Of a stretch of DNA of 64,000 bases, positions 25,030 to 34,983 are shown piece after piece (positions within the stretch are counted from its first letter, which is position 1; each line of letters starts with the position of its first letter). The translations under genes were made by a program, and so were the position numbers. The notes below the pieces were generated by a model that worked only from the letters and a program-made list of their open reading frames with translations, was not told the origin of the DNA and did not search any database. This DNA comes from Brachybacterium faecium DSM 4810 (lineage in GTDB: Bacteria; Actinomycetota; Actinomycetes; Actinomycetales; Dermabacteraceae): assembly GCA_000023405.1 (NCBI GenBank), contig CP001643.1, positions 1,054,001 to 1,118,000 of the forward strand, read 5' to 3'.

Positions 25030-26364
25030 ATGGCGCGTACGAGCGATGGAGCCGACGTGTTCAAATGCTCCTTCTGCGGGAAGTCGCAGAAGCAGGTCGA
25101 GAGGCTGATCTCCGGCCCCGGGGTGTACATCTGCGAAGAGTGCATCGAGCTGTGCAACGAGATCATCGCGGAGGAGATCCAGGCGGCGCAGCCCGCCGCG
25201 CAGGAGCAGGCCCCGCTGCCCGCGCCGCGCGAGATCTTCGACTTCCTCGAGGAGTACGTGGTGGGGCAGGAGCCCGCCAAGCGCGCCCTCGCCGTCGCCG
25301 TGTACAACCACTACAAGCGGGTCCGCGCCCAGGAGTCCGAGCAGTCCGCCACGCCGGCGAAGAGCGCCGCCGCGAGCCTCGCCGAGGAGGTGGACTCCGA
25401 GGACGACCGCATCGAGGTCGCCAAATCCAACGTCATGCTCGTGGGTCCCACCGGCTGCGGCAAGACGTACCTCGCCCAGACCCTCGCCCGCATGCTCGAC
25501 GTCCCCTTCACGATGGCCGACGCGACCGCGCTGACCGAGGCGGGTTATGTCGGCGAGGACGTCGAGAACATCCTGCTGAAGCTGCTGCAGGCCGCGGACT
25601 ACGACGTGAAGAAGGCCGAGCACGGCATCATCTACATCGACGAGATCGACAAGATCGGCCGCAAGTCCGAGAACCCCTCGATCACCCGTGACGTGTCCGG
25701 CGAGGGCGTGCAGCAGGCCCTGCTGAAGATCCTCGAGGGCACGGTGGCCGCGGTCCCGCCGCAGGGCGGCCGCAAGCACCCCCACCAGGAATTCATCCAG
25801 ATCGACACGACCAACGTGCTGTTCATCGTCGCGGGCGCCTTCGCCGGCATCGAGGACATCATCGCCCAGCGCATCGGCAAGCGCGGCATCGGCTTCGGCT
25901 CGGAGCTGCACTCCCCGCTCGAACAGGAGCAGCTCTACGGCAAGCTGCTGCCCGAGGACCTGCTGAAGTTCGGGCTGATCCCCGAGTTCATCGGCCGGCT
26001 GCCGGTGATCTCGAGCGTCTCCAACCTCGACCGGGCCGCGCTGATCAGCATCCTCACCGAACCGCGCAACGCCCTGGTCAAGCAGTTCCAGAAGATGTTC
26101 GCCCTGGACGGCGTCGAGCTCGACTTCGAACGCAGCGCCCTCGAGGCCATCGCGGACAAGGCCATCGAGCGGGAGACGGGCGCGCGCGGCCTGCGCGCCA
26201 TCCTCGAGGAATCGCTGCAGCCGGTGATGTTCGAGGTCCCCTCCCGAGATGACGTCGTCAAGGTGGTCATCACCGAGGGCGTGGTCACCGAAGGCCGGGC
26301 ACCGCTGATGCTGACCGGCAAGGACACCGAGGTCGAGGACACCCGACGGGAGCGCTCCGCATGA
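25030..26364 (+). CDS. clpX: Clp protease ATP-binding subunit ClpX
   Basis: ClpX is the AAA+ unfoldase that feeds substrates to ClpP. The 444-residue product has the N-terminal zinc domain (CSFCGK...[10 protein letters not shown], four Cys), Walker [13 protein letters not shown], Walker [11 protein letters not shown], the [23 protein letters not shown] region given here only by its start, the IGF-type ClpP loop (RGIGFGSEL) and the sensor-2 GARGLR motif. It lies 256 nt behind clpP2 with a terminator between; a -10-like TACCGT is at 24941-24946. Its stop overlaps the start of the chorismate mutase gene (ATGA). Confidence 0.97.
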   Translation: MARTSDGADVFKCSFCGKSQKQVERLISGPGVYICEECIELCNEIIAEEIQAAQPAAQEQAPLPAPREIFDFLEEYVVGQEPAKRALAVAVYNHYKRVRAQESEQSATPAKSAAASLAEEVDSEDDRIEVAKSNVMLVGPTGCGKTYLAQTLARMLDVPFTMADATALTEAGYVGEDVENILLKLLQAADYDVKKAEHGIIYIDEIDKIGRKSENPSITRDVSGEGVQQALLKILEGTVAAVPPQGGRKHPHQEFIQIDTTNVLFIVAGAFAGIEDIIAQRIGKRGIGFGSELHSPLEQEQLYGKLLPEDLLKFGLIPEFIGRLPVISSVSNLDRAALISILTEPRNALVKQFQKMFALDGVELDFERSALEAIADKAIERETGARGLRAILEESLQPVMFEVPSRDDVVKVVITEGVVTEGRAPLMLTGKDTEVEDTRRERSA

Positions 26365-26723
26365 CCGCCGCTGATCAGGCACCCGGTGCCGCCGCCCAGC
26401 CGCACGAGGTGGAGCGGGCCAAGCAGCTGCTGCAGGACGAGCGCCGCAGCATCGACAACATCGATGCCGCCCTCGTGCACCTCCTCGCCGAGCGCTTCTC
26501 CCACACCCAGCGGGTGGGGGTGCTCAAGGCCGAGCACGGGCTGCCGCCGGCGGATCCCTCGCGCGAGCGCGAGCAGATCGCCCATCTGCGCGAGCTGGCG
26601 GACCAGGCCGGCCTGGATCCCACCTTCGCCGAGGCGTTCCTGCGCTTCATCGTCACCGAGGTGATCCGTCATCACGAGCGGATCCGCGACGAGGGCTCCG
26701 ACGCCGGTCCCGACGCCGGCTGA
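26361..26723 (+). CDS. Chorismate mutase, AroQ type
   Basis: Chorismate mutase turns chorismate to prephenate on the way to Phe and Tyr. The 120-residue all-helical protein has the AroQ features: [36 protein letters not shown] and a final helix ending RHHERI. In Mycobacterium and relatives such small enzymes are weak alone and are activated by DAHP synthase. Its ATG overlaps the clpX stop, so it is translated with clpX. The last codons, including the stop, are repeated once just downstream. Confidence 0.92.
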   Translation: MTAADQAPGAAAQPHEVERAKQLLQDERRSIDNIDAALVHLLAERFSHTQRVGVLKAEHGLPPADPSREREQIAHLRELADQAGLDPTFAEAFLRFIVTEVIRHHERIRDEGSDAGPDAG

Positions 26724-26757
26724 GAGCGCACCGACGCCGGCCCCGACGCCGGCTGAG
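26698..26757 (+). repeat. 27-bp direct repeat at the 3' end of the chorismate mutase gene
   Basis: 26698-26724 and 26731-26757 differ at one base. Both encode DAGPDAG and a TGA stop; the second copy lies beyond the real stop. Confidence 0.85.
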
Positions 26758-26812
26758 CCGTCGGCGCGGCAGAACCGCCGTGGCGGTGAGCGCACGTTGG
26801 TAGCATGAGGCC

Positions 26813-29800
26813 ATGGCTCGCCTCACGCTCCTCGACTGGCCGGTGCTCCGGCAGCTCCGCGGGGCGGATCCCACAGGACGCGGCAGCGCCGTCACGTCCG
26901 CGAGGACCCGCAGCACGGTGCCGCGCACCAGCACGGCCGATGGCATGGCCGAGAGCATCTGCCCCTACTGCGCCGTCGGCTGCAGCCAGCGCATCTTCCA
27001 TCAGGACGGCAAGGTCATCCAGATCGAGGGGAACCCGGAATCCCCGGTTTCCCGCGGCCGGCTGTGCCCCAAGGGTGCGGCCAGCGAGCAGCTCGCGAAC
27101 TCCTACCTCCGCCAGACGACGGTGCGCTACCGCCGCCCGTACGCGACCGAGTGGGAGGACCTCGATCTCGACACGGCGATGGACATGATCGCCGACCGCT
27201 TCATCGAGGCCCGCCGGAAGCACTGGGAGGACGAGGACGAGCAGGGCCGCTCCCTCCGGCGCGCGATGGGCATCGCCAGCCTCGGCGGCGCGACCATCGA
27301 CAACGAGGAGAACTATCTGATCAAGAAGTTCTTCACCGCCGCGGGCGCGATCCAGATCGAGAACCAGGCCCGCATATGACACTCCGCCACGGTTCCCGGT
27401 CTGGGAGCCTCGTTCGGTCGTGGCGGTGCCACACAGTCCGTGCAGGACTTCGCCAACGCTGATCTCATCGTCATCGAGGGGTCCAACATGGCCGAGGCGC
27501 ACCCCGTCGCCTTCCAGTGGGTGACCGAGGCCCGGAAGCGCGGCGCCCGCGTCATCCATGTGGACCCGCGGTTCACACGCACCTCCGCGAACGCCGATCG
27601 GCACATCCCGATCCGCGCCGGCACGGACATCGTGCTGCTGGGCGGCGTGATCCGGCACGTGCTCGAGAACGAGCTGTACTTCGAGGAGTACCTGCGCACC
27701 TTCACCAACGCCTCGACGCTCATCTCCGAGCAGTACGCGGATGCCGAGGACCTCGACGGGCTGTTCTCCGGCTACGACCAGGAGACCAGCACCTACGAGA
27801 ACACCTCGTGGGCGTATGCGGGGGATCCGGAGCGGATCGCGCAGGGGCTGCCCGAACGCGATGAGACGCTGCAGCATCCACGGACCGTCTTCCAGATCCT
27901 GCGGCGCCACTACGCCCGCTACACCCCCGAGATGGTCCGGGACACCTGCGGCATCTCGCCGGAGGACTTCGCCTACCTGGCCACCTCGATCGCCGAGAAC
28001 TCGGGGCGCGAGCGGACCACGATGTTCGCCTACGCGCTGGGCTGGACCCAGCACCAGGGCGGGGCGCAGATGATCCGCACCGCGGGCGTCCTGCAGCTGC
28101 TCATGGGCAACATGGGCCGCCCGGGCGGCGGGATCATGGCGCTGCGCGGCCACGCGACCATCCAGGGCTCCACGGACATCCCCACGCTCTACCACATCCT
28201 GCCCGGCTACCTGCCGATGCCGAAGGTGGGCCAGGACGACTTCCACGAGTTCACCCGGGCGATCGGCAAGAAGGAGCAGAAGGGCTTCTGGGCCGACGCC
28301 GACATCTACACCATCAACCTGCTCAAGGCGTGGTGGGGAGAGCATGCGACGGCCGAGAACGACTGGGCCTACCACTACCTGCCCAGGCTGACCGGTGCGC
28401 ACGGCACCTATCAGACGGTCATGCGCATGCTCGAGGGCGGTGTCGACGGCTACTTCCTGTTCGGCCAGAACCCCGCGGTGGGCTCCGCCAACGGGCGCCT
28501 GCAGCGCCTGGGCCTGACGCACCTGAAATGGATGGTGGTGCGCGACTTCTACATGATCGAGTCCGCCACCTTCTGGAAGGACGGGCCGGAGATCGAATCC
28601 GGGGAGCTCACCCCGGAGCAGATCGGCACCGAGATGTTCTTCCTGCCGGCCGCGAACCATACCGAGAAGGCCGGCTCCTTCACCCAGACCCAGCGGATGG
28701 TGCAGTGGCGCGATCAGGCCGTGGAACCGCCGGACGACGCCCGCAGCGACCTCGAGTTCATGTACGAGCTCGGGCGCCGCATCCGCGAGAAGCTCCGCGG
28801 CTCGACCGACCCGCGGGACCGCCCGATCCTCGACCTCACCTGGGACTACCCGGTCAACGAGCGCGGGGAGCCGGACGCCGAGGCGGTGCTCGCCGAGATC
28901 AACGGCCGCCACCTCACCGGGGAGAGGGCCGGCCGCCCGCTGAACGCCTTCGCGGAGATGAAGGACGACGGCTCCACCAGCGGCGGCTGCTGGATCTACA
29001 CCGGCGTCTACGCGGACGGGATCAACCAGGCCCGGCGCCGCCGCCCCGGCTCGGAGCAGGGCGAGATCGCCCCGGACTGGGGCTGGGCCTGGCCCGCCAA
29101 CCGGCGGATCCTCTACAACCGCGCCTCGGCCGACGCCCGGGGCCGGCCCTGGAGCGAGCGCAAGAAGCTCGTGTGGTGGGACGAGGAGACCGGCCGCTGG
29201 ACCGGCGAGGACGTCCCCGACTTCCCGGTGACCAAGCGCCCCGATGATCCGGGGGACCCCTCCCAGGGCGGGGCCGCGGCCCTCGCGGGCACCGACGCGT
29301 TCACCATGCAGTCCGACGGGCGGGGCTGGCTGTTCGCACCCACCGGGCTGGTGGACGGACCGCTGCCCACCCATTACGAGTCGCCCGAGTCGACCATCCG
29401 CAACCCGCTGTACGAGCAGCAGTCCAACCCCACCCGGGTCACGTTCCGCGACGAGGACAACCTCAGCTCGGCCGGCGCGATGGGGACCGGCGGCGAGGTG
29501 TATCCGTACGTGTTCACCACCTACCGCATCACCGAGCACCACACCGCCGGCGGCATGAGCCGCTTCCTGCCGTACCTCTCGGAGCTGCAGCCGGAGATGT
29601 ACTGCGAGGTCTCCCCGGAGCTCGCCGAGGAGGTGGGTCTCGAGCCGTACGGCTGGGCGACCATCATCTCCGCCCGCAACGCGATCGAGGCGAAGGTGCT
29701 GATCACCGAACGCATGACCCCGCTGCGGATCGGGGAGCGCACCATCCACCAGATCGGCCTGCCGTTCCACTGGGGCCGGGGCGAGGAGGCGCTCATCCAG

Positions 29801-30109
29801 GGCGACGGCGCGAACGACCTGATCGGCATGAACCTCGATGCGAACACCCAGATCCAGAACAGCAAGAACAACTCGTGCACCCTCATCCCGGGCCGTCGCC
29901 CGCAGGGCGCCGGACGCAGGGAGCTGGTGCTGGCGTATCGTCGGCGGGCCGGACTGATCGCCTCCGAGCATCCGGCGGTCGACGGTGCCGAGGGCGCGCC
30001 CGGCGCGGGCCCCGCGGATTCCTTCGCCCCGCACGAGGTGCGCGGTCCGGGGGAGGCCACCGCGGCACCCACCGGTGAGGCCTCGATGAAGGAGATGGAC
30101 AACCGATGA
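26813..30109 (+). CDS. fdhA: Formate dehydrogenase, selenocysteine-containing catalytic subunit (alpha)
   Basis: Oxidises formate at a molybdo/tungsto-bis-pterin centre. The reading frame of 1099 codons is broken only by TGA at 27377-27379 (codon 189), in the context ENQARI-U-HSATVPGLG. This is exactly where FdnG/FdhF enzymes carry selenocysteine (ARVUHGPTV-like), and a SECIS hairpin follows at once. Residues about 48-80 hold the [4Fe-4S] site (CPYCAVGC and a Cys in RGRLCPKGA). Pterin-binding segments include GNMGRPGGGIMAL and GQNPAVGSANGRLQRLG, and the C-terminal molydopterin dinucleotide domain ends the protein. The stop overlaps the beta subunit start. The ATG at 26813 lacks a clear twin-arginine signal, so it may act in the cytoplasm. 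Confidence 0.96.
27377..27379 (+). other. In-frame TGA read as selenocysteine
   Basis: Codons on both sides continue the same conserved enzyme in the same frame, the residue aligns with the metal-binding Sec/Cys of formate dehydrogenases, and tRNA-Sec, selA, selB and selD lie within 10 kb. Confidence 0.95.
27384..27426 (+). promoter_or_regulatory. Bacterial SECIS element
   Basis: An RNA hairpin starting 4 nt after the TGA. The lower stem is CCGCCAC (27384-27390) with GTGGCGG (27420-27426). The upper stem is GGTTCCC (27391-27397) with GGGAGCC (27403-27409). The apical loop GGTCT (27398-27402) is the same as in the E. coli fdhF SECIS, where SelB binds it. Confidence 0.93.
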
Positions 30110-31107
30110 CGCTGCTGGCCGGACCCGAAGGACCCGCCGCGAACTCCGGCTGGGGCCATGACCACGAGCGCAAGGGCTTCTTCACCGACACCTCGATCTG
30201 CATCGGCTGCAAGGCCTGCGAGGTGGCGTGCAAGGAGTGGAACCGCAACCCGATCGACGGCAACCTCGAGATCCTCGGCTCCAGCTACGACAACACCGGT
30301 GAGCTGGGCGCCAACACGTGGCGCCACGTCGCCTTCGTCGAGCAGGGGCAGGAGCGCATCGAGCAGGCCCGGGAGTCGGGCCGGCGCCTGGTGAGCCTCG
30401 GGATGCCCGGCATCGGCCCGCGCTCCTCCGGTGCCCGCGGCGCGACCCCGGCGGGAGATCTCTCGCAGGCGGACCGCACCCCGCCGGACACCCCGGAGTT
30501 CCGCTGGCTGATGTCCTCGGACGTGTGCAAGCACTGCACCAACGCCGGCTGCCTCGACGTGTGTCCCACGGGCGCGATCTTCCGCTCGGAGCACGGCTCG
30601 GTGGTGGTCCAGGAGGACGTGTGCAACGGCTGCGGCACCTGCGTGAGCGCCTGCCCCTTCGGCGTGATCGAACGCCGTGACGACGGCACCGTCTCCCCGT
30701 ACGCCCACCGGGGCGACACGGTCGACCGGATGGGCACCGCCAGCAAGTGCACGCTGTGCTACGACCGCCTGGTCGAGGGGGAGGAGCCGGCCTGCTCGGC
30801 CACCTGCCCCACCCAGTCCATCACCTTCGGCGATCATCCCGATCTCACCGCCGCCGCGCACGAGCGGGTGCGGGACCTTCACGCGCGCGGCATGACCGAG
30901 GCGCGGCTGTACGGCGTGAACCCCAAGGACGGCGTGGGCGGCACCGGCTCGGTGTTCCTGCTGCTGGACGAGCCCGAGGTGTACGGGCTGCCGCCGGATC
31001 CGCAGGTGCCCACCGCCTCGCTGCCCCGCACCTACGCCCGCGCCGGGATCGCCGCGGCAGGCATGGTCGCCGCGGTCGCGCTCTCCTTCCTGGGAGCTCG
31101 TCGATGA
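30106..31107 (+). CDS. fdhB: Formate dehydrogenase iron-sulfur subunit (beta), four-cluster ferredoxin
   Basis: A 333-residue electron-transfer subunit of the DMSO reductase-family beta type. Four [4Fe-4S] motifs are visible: CIGCKACEVACKEWN, CKHCTNAGCLDVCPTGA, CNGCGTCVSACPFGV and CTLCYDR...CSATCP. A single hydrophobic segment at the C-terminus (about 312-329) may anchor it. An Arg/Gly/Ala insertion (about 85-125) sits between clusters one and two. It overlaps fdhA and the membrane subunit gene (ATGA both times), so three subunits are made in step and carry electrons from formate to the membrane. Confidence 0.95.
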   Translation: MTLLAGPEGPAANSGWGHDHERKGFFTDTSICIGCKACEVACKEWNRNPIDGNLEILGSSYDNTGELGANTWRHVAFVEQGQERIEQARESGRRLVSLGMPGIGPRSSGARGATPAGDLSQADRTPPDTPEFRWLMSSDVCKHCTNAGCLDVCPTGAIFRSEHGSVVVQEDVCNGCGTCVSACPFGVIERRDDGTVSPYAHRGDTVDRMGTASKCTLCYDRLVEGEEPACSATCPTQSITFGDHPDLTAAAHERVRDLHARGMTEARLYGVNPKDGVGGTGSVFLLLDEPEVYGLPPDPQVPTASLPRTYARAGIAAAGMVAAVALSFLGARR

Positions 31108-32219
31108 GCGTCACCGAGTTCGACGCGGACCGCCCGCCGGAGCAGCCGCGCCGCCGGGGTGGGAAGCGTCGCCGGCGCCGGCGCGACCTCTCCCAGGTGG
31201 GGATGGGGGACGGCTCGCGCGAGGGCGCGGTCGTCGAGGACGTCGAGATCGAGCGCGCCGACGAGTTCGACTCGTACTACGGCCGGCCCGTGGTCAAGGC
31301 CCCGCCGTGGAGGGCTCCGATCGCGGCGTACCTCTTCCTGGGCGGGGTCGCCGCCGGGTCCGGGATGCTGGCCTTCGGGGCGCAGTGCACCGGCCGGCCG
31401 CAGCTGCGCCGCGCCGCCCGGCTCACGGCGCTGGGCACCGCCGGCGTGGGCACGCTCGCGCTCATCGAGGACCTCGGCCGGCCCGAGCGCTTCCTCAACA
31501 TGATGCGGACGGTGAAGATCACCTCGCCCATGAGCATGGGCACGTGGATCGTCGGCGGCTTCGCGAGCGCCTCCGGGGTGCTGGCCGCTCTCGAGGTCGA
31601 TGAGATGACCGGGCGGCGCGTGCCGCTGGGGGCGCTGCGCTCCCTGCTCGGCGCCGCGGAGATCCCCGCCTCCCTCACCCAGGTCGCCCTCGCACCCGCC
31701 CTGGCCTCGTACACCGGTGCCCTGCTCGGCAACACCGTGGTCCCCACCTGGGAGGCCGGACGCGGGCACCTCTCCTACCTCTTCGTCTCCTCGGCGAGCC
31801 TCGCGGCGGGCGGCGCCGCGATGATCACCACCCCGGCGGCGGAGGCCGGACCGGCGCGGCTGCTGGCCACGGCCGGCGTGGCCGGGGACGTGGTCTCGAT
31901 GCACCGCATGAAGGCGTCGATGCACCCGCTCGAGGCCGAACCGCTGGAGACCGGGCGCCCCGGCACGATGCTGCGGTGGGCCGAGCGGCTCGCGATCGCC
32001 GGCGGGCTCGGCACCCTGCTCGGCGGCCGGAACCGGGTCGTCGCCGCCGCGAGCGGTGCGGCGCTGCTGACCGCCTCCGCCCTGACCCGCTTCGGCGTGC
32101 TGCACGCGGGCCTGGAATCCGTGAAGGACCCGCGGCGCGTGATCGAGCCGCAGAAGGCGCGCCTGGCCGCCCGCCGCGCCGCCGGCATCACCGACGACGC
32201 GATCACCACCGCCGGCTGA
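31104..32219 (+). CDS. NrfD/PsrC-like membrane subunit of the formate dehydrogenase
   Basis: A 371-residue polytopic protein of the NrfD family, which passes electrons from the iron-sulfur subunit to the quinone pool without haem. The N-terminal 70 residues are hydrophilic and arginine-rich (RRRGGKRRRRRRD), followed by eight or so helices. Family marks are FLGGVAAGSGMLA, LIEDLGRPERFLNMMRTVKITSPMS in outline, and MGTWIVGG. The ATG overlaps the fdhB stop. It replaces the cytochrome b gamma subunit found in E. coli FdnGHI, so the complex should reduce menaquinone directly (inference). Confidence 0.9.
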   Translation: MSVTEFDADRPPEQPRRRGGKRRRRRRDLSQVGMGDGSREGAVVEDVEIERADEFDSYYGRPVVKAPPWRAPIAAYLFLGGVAAGSGMLAFGAQCTGRPQLRRAARLTALGTAGVGTLALIEDLGRPERFLNMMRTVKITSPMSMGTWIVGGFASASGVLAALEVDEMTGRRVPLGALRSLLGAAEIPASLTQVALAPALASYTGALLGNTVVPTWEAGRGHLSYLFVSSASLAAGGAAMITTPAAEAGPARLLATAGVAGDVVSMHRMKASMHPLEAEPLETGRPGTMLRWAERLAIAGGLGTLLGGRNRVVAAASGAALLTASALTRFGVLHAGLESVKDPRRVIEPQKARLAARRAAGITDDAITTAG

Positions 32220-32285
32220 TCCACGCCTCCGGTCCCCGGAGCGCGGCCGTGATCGGTGCCGGTGCGCCGTGCGCGATGCGCCTGC

Positions 32286-33302
32286 TCAGCGCACCGTGAT
32301 GCCGGAGCCCTCGACCGTTTCGCCGATGATCGGGTAGCCGGGCACCTCGCCGACCACCAGCAGCCCGCCGGAGGTCTGGGCGTCGGCCAGCAGCAGCAGA
32401 TCCTCCTCGGTGATGCCTGCCCCGGCCTGCACCGCATGCCGCACCCACTCGAGGTTCCGGCGCGTGCCGCCGGAGACGAAGCCGTCGCGCAGCGCGTCGT
32501 CGGCCCCCTCGATGAGCGGCACCGCCGCGCGATCGATCACCATGCCCACGCCGGAGGCGCGCCCCATCTTGAACAGGTGCCCCAGCAGCCCGAACCCCGT
32601 CACGTCGGTCGCCGCCCGCGCCCCCGCCGCGAGCGCGGCCTTCGAGGCGTCGCGGTTCAGGGTGGTCATCGTGGCGATCGCCGCCTCGGAGACCTCGCCG
32701 GTGGACTTCATGCGGTTGTTCAGCAGCCCCACGCCGAGCGGCTTCGTCAGCGTGATCGGCAGCCCCGGAGCTGCGGCGTCGTTGCGCAGCAGACGCTCCG
32801 GAAGGGCGGTGCCGGTGACGGCCATGCCGTACTTCGGCTCCGGATCGTCGACCGAGTGACCGCCGATCACCGGCACGGCGGCCTCCTGCGCGATCGCGAG
32901 CCCTCCGGAGAGCACCTCCTGCAGCAGCTCCAGGGGCAGCACCCCGCGGGGCCAGCCCACCAGGTTGATCGCGACCACCGGGTCGCCGCCCATCGCGTAG
33001 ATGTCCGACAGGGCGTTCGCCGCGGCGATGCGTCCCCAGTCGAAGGCGTCATCCACCACCGGCGTGAAGAAGTCCGCGGTCGAGAGCACCGCGGTGTCCC
33101 CGGCCTCGCCGATCCGCACCGCGGCGGCGTCGTCCCCGTCCTCCAGGCCCACGATCACCTGCGGGTACTGCTGGCCGGAGAGCCCGGCGACCACCTCCTC
33201 GAGCTCGCCCGGCGGGATCTTCGAGGCGCAGCCCCCGCCGTGCGCCATGGTGGTCAGGCGGATCGAGGGCTGGGCCGCAGGACGGATCGGGGAGTCGCTC
33301 AT
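32286..33302 (-). CDS. selD: Selenide, water dikinase
   Basis: SelD makes selenophosphate from selenide and ATP, the selenium donor for Sec synthesis. The 338-residue product has the N-terminal active-site loop MAHGGGCASKIPP with Cys and Lys (E. coli: GCGCK), so it is the Cys form and does not itself need Sec. The ATP-binding segments (TADFFTPVVDDAFDWGRIAAANALSDIYAMGG, given by its ends) and TDVTGFGLLGHL are intact. It faces the fdh operon and is divergent from tRNA-Sec. Confidence 0.96.
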   Translation of the reverse strand: MSDSPIRPAAQPSIRLTTMAHGGGCASKIPPGELEEVVAGLSGQQYPQVIVGLEDGDDAAAVRIGEAGDTAVLSTADFFTPVVDDAFDWGRIAAANALSDIYAMGGDPVVAINLVGWPRGVLPLELLQEVLSGGLAIAQEAAVPVIGGHSVDDPEPKYGMAVTGTALPERLLRNDAAAPGLPITLTKPLGVGLLNNRMKSTGEVSEAAIATMTTLNRDASKAALAAGARAATDVTGFGLLGHLFKMGRASGVGMVIDRAAVPLIEGADDALRDGFVSGGTRRNLEWVRHAVQAGAGITEEDLLLLADAQTSGGLLVVGEVPGYPIIGETVEGSGITVR

Positions 33303-33420
33303 GGCCCGAGCCTATGACGGCGCCGCCCTCGGGGGCTGCGGCGGGTCGCCGCCGCACGAGAGTGTCGGCGCCATCGGGGGGCGCCGCCCAGCAGATCCAT
33401 ATCCTTGCTGGTCCTGCGGT

Positions 33421-33426
33421 GATAGT
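33421..33426 (+). promoter_or_regulatory. Possible -10 element of the tRNA-Sec gene
   Basis: GATAGT in the otherwise GC-rich gap, 10 nt before the tRNA. No convincing -35 is seen at 17 bp. A GGCGCC inverted repeat (33367-33385) lies upstream. Confidence 0.3.
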
Positions 33427-33435
33427 TTGGGCGGC

Positions 33436-33527
33436 GGAGGCGTACGTGTCCTGGTGGGCGCCCCGGTCTTCAAAACCGGTGAGACCGAGCATCTCGGTCT
33501 GGCGGGTTCGATTCCCGTCCGCCTCCG
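33436..33527 (+). tRNA. selC: tRNA-Sec, anticodon TCA
   Basis: A 92-nt tRNA with the bacterial selenocysteine form. Anticodon arm CCGGT-CTTCAAA-ACCGG has anticodon TCA. The D stem has six pairs (GTGTCC/GGGCGC) with a 4-nt TGGT loop. The long variable arm AGACCGAG-CAT-CTCGGTCT has eight pairs, the T loop is TTCGATT, and the discriminator is G. The acceptor pairs GGAGGCG with CGCCTCC; the eighth pair is T/C. CCG rather than CCA follows, so CCA is added enzymatically. Confidence 0.95.
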
Positions 33528-33660
33528 CCGGAATCTTCCCCGCGAGGACCGTCCCCGCCGCGCCGCTGCCGCCCGGCCGGGACGGGCCCCGCCCGTCGGC
33601 CCCCGAGGAGGTCCCCGTGCCCAAGACGGCGGAGGTCGGCACCACGAGCGGAGCGCGGCG

Positions 33661-34983
33661 ATGAGCGCCGACCCGCGCCGTCGGATCCCGCGCACCGACC
33701 ATCTCCTGGCGCATCCCGACGTGGCCGCCGCCGCCCAGGTGCTCAGCGAGCACGTGGTGCGCGGCATCGTCCGCGGCGCGCAGGAGCGCGCCCGGCGCGG
33801 CGAGATCGCCGCCGAGGCCGTGCTCGAGGAGATCCGCTCCGCCCTCGGCGGCCGCCCCGCCGGCTCCCTGCGACCGGTCCTCAACGCGACCGGGGTCATC
33901 GTGCACACGAACCTGGGCCGGGCGCCGCTGTCTCCTGCGGCGCGCGCGGCGCTGCAGGACGCCGCCGGCTACACCGACGTCGAATTCGACCTCGCTGCCG
34001 GCGTCCGCTCGCGGCGCGGCGCCGGCGCCCGCGCCGCGCTGCTCGCCGCCTGCCCCGAGGCCGAGGACGCCCTGATCGTCAACAACGGGGCGGCCGCCCT
34101 GGCGCTGGCCACCACCGCCCTCGCCGGGACGGACGAGGTGATCCTCAGCCGCGGCGAGCTCATCGAGATCGGCGCCGGCTTCCGCCTGCCCGAGCTCATC
34201 ACCTCTACCGGAGCGCGGCTGCGCGAGGTGGGCACCACCAACCGCACCCACCTCGCGGACTACACCGCGGCGCTCGGCCCCTCGACCGGCTGCGTGCTGA
34301 GGGTCCACACCAGCAACTACCGGGTCATCGGCTTCACCAGCGAGGTGGCGGTCGCCGAGCTCGCCGGGCCGTGCCGCGAGGCCGGGGTCCCGCTGGTGGC
34401 GGACCTCGGCAGCGGCCTGCTCGAGCCGGAGCCCCGGCTGCCCGCGGAGCCCGCTGCCGCCGCCGCCCTGCGCGACGGCGCGGACCTGGTGATCGCCAGC
34501 GGCGACAAGCTGCTCGGCGGCCCGCAGGCCGGGATCCTGCTGGGACGCGCCGAGATCATCGCGCGCCTCGCCCGGCACCCGCTGGCGCGGGCGATGCGCG
34601 CGGACAAGCTGACCCTCGCCGCACTCGAGGCCACCCTCCGCGGCCCCGTCCCGCCCGTCCTCGAGGCGCTGCGACTGGATCCGGACGCGCTGCGGGAGAG
34701 GACCGCGGCGCTCGCCGACCGGCTCGGAGGTCGCCTCGTCGCGCATGAGGGACGCGTCGGCGGCGGGGGAGGGGCCGAGGTGCCGCTGCCCGGCTGGGCG
34801 CTCGCCCTCGACCCCGCGCTCGCCGCACCGCTGCGCACCGGCGACCCCGCCGTGGTCGCCACGGTGCGCGACGACTGCTGCCTGCTGGATCTGCGCTGCG
34901 TGCCCGCCGAGGAGGACGCCCGCCTCGAGGCGGCGGTACGTACTGCCCGGACCCGCCTCGACCCCGCCGGCGCGCAGCGCTGA
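33661..34983 (+). CDS. selA: L-seryl-tRNA(Sec) selenium transferase
   Basis: SelA converts Ser-tRNA(Sec) to Sec-tRNA(Sec) with selenophosphate, using PLP. The 440-residue product has the N-terminal tRNA-binding domain (RRIPRTDHLLAHPDV), the NATGVIVHTNLGRAPLS signature, the PLP lysine in IASGDKLLGGPQAG, and VNNGAAALALATTAL. It lies 133 nt after tRNA-Sec and overlaps selB by one base (TGATG), so selA-selB are translated together. The ATG at 33661 has only a weak ribosome site but marks the start of family similarity. Confidence 0.96.
   Translation: MSADPRRRIPRTDHLLAHPDVAAAAQVLSEHVVRGIVRGAQERARRGEIAAEAVLEEIRSALGGRPAGSLRPVLNATGVIVHTNLGRAPLSPAARAALQDAAGYTDVEFDLAAGVRSRRGAGARAALLAACPEAEDALIVNNGAAALALATTALAGTDEVILSRGELIEIGAGFRLPELITSTGARLREVGTTNRTHLADYTAALGPSTGCVLRVHTSNYRVIGFTSEVAVAELAGPCREAGVPLVADLGSGLLEPEPRLPAEPAAAAALRDGADLVIASGDKLLGGPQAGILLGRAEIIARLARHPLARAMRADKLTLAALEATLRGPVPPVLEALRLDPDALRERTAALADRLGGRLVAHEGRVGGGGGAEVPLPGWALALDPALAAPLRTGDPAVVATVRDDCCLLDLRCVPAEEDARLEAAVRTARTRLDPAGAQR

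Noticed and set aside
27377-27379. TGA as a nonsense mutation making fdhA a pseudogene
   Set aside because: Position, SECIS hairpin, and nearby tRNA-Sec, selA, selB and selD all favour selenocysteine, and the rest of the frame is intact.
32286-33302. SelD as a second selenoprotein
   Set aside because: The active-site loop has Cys (GGGCASK) and no in-frame TGA.
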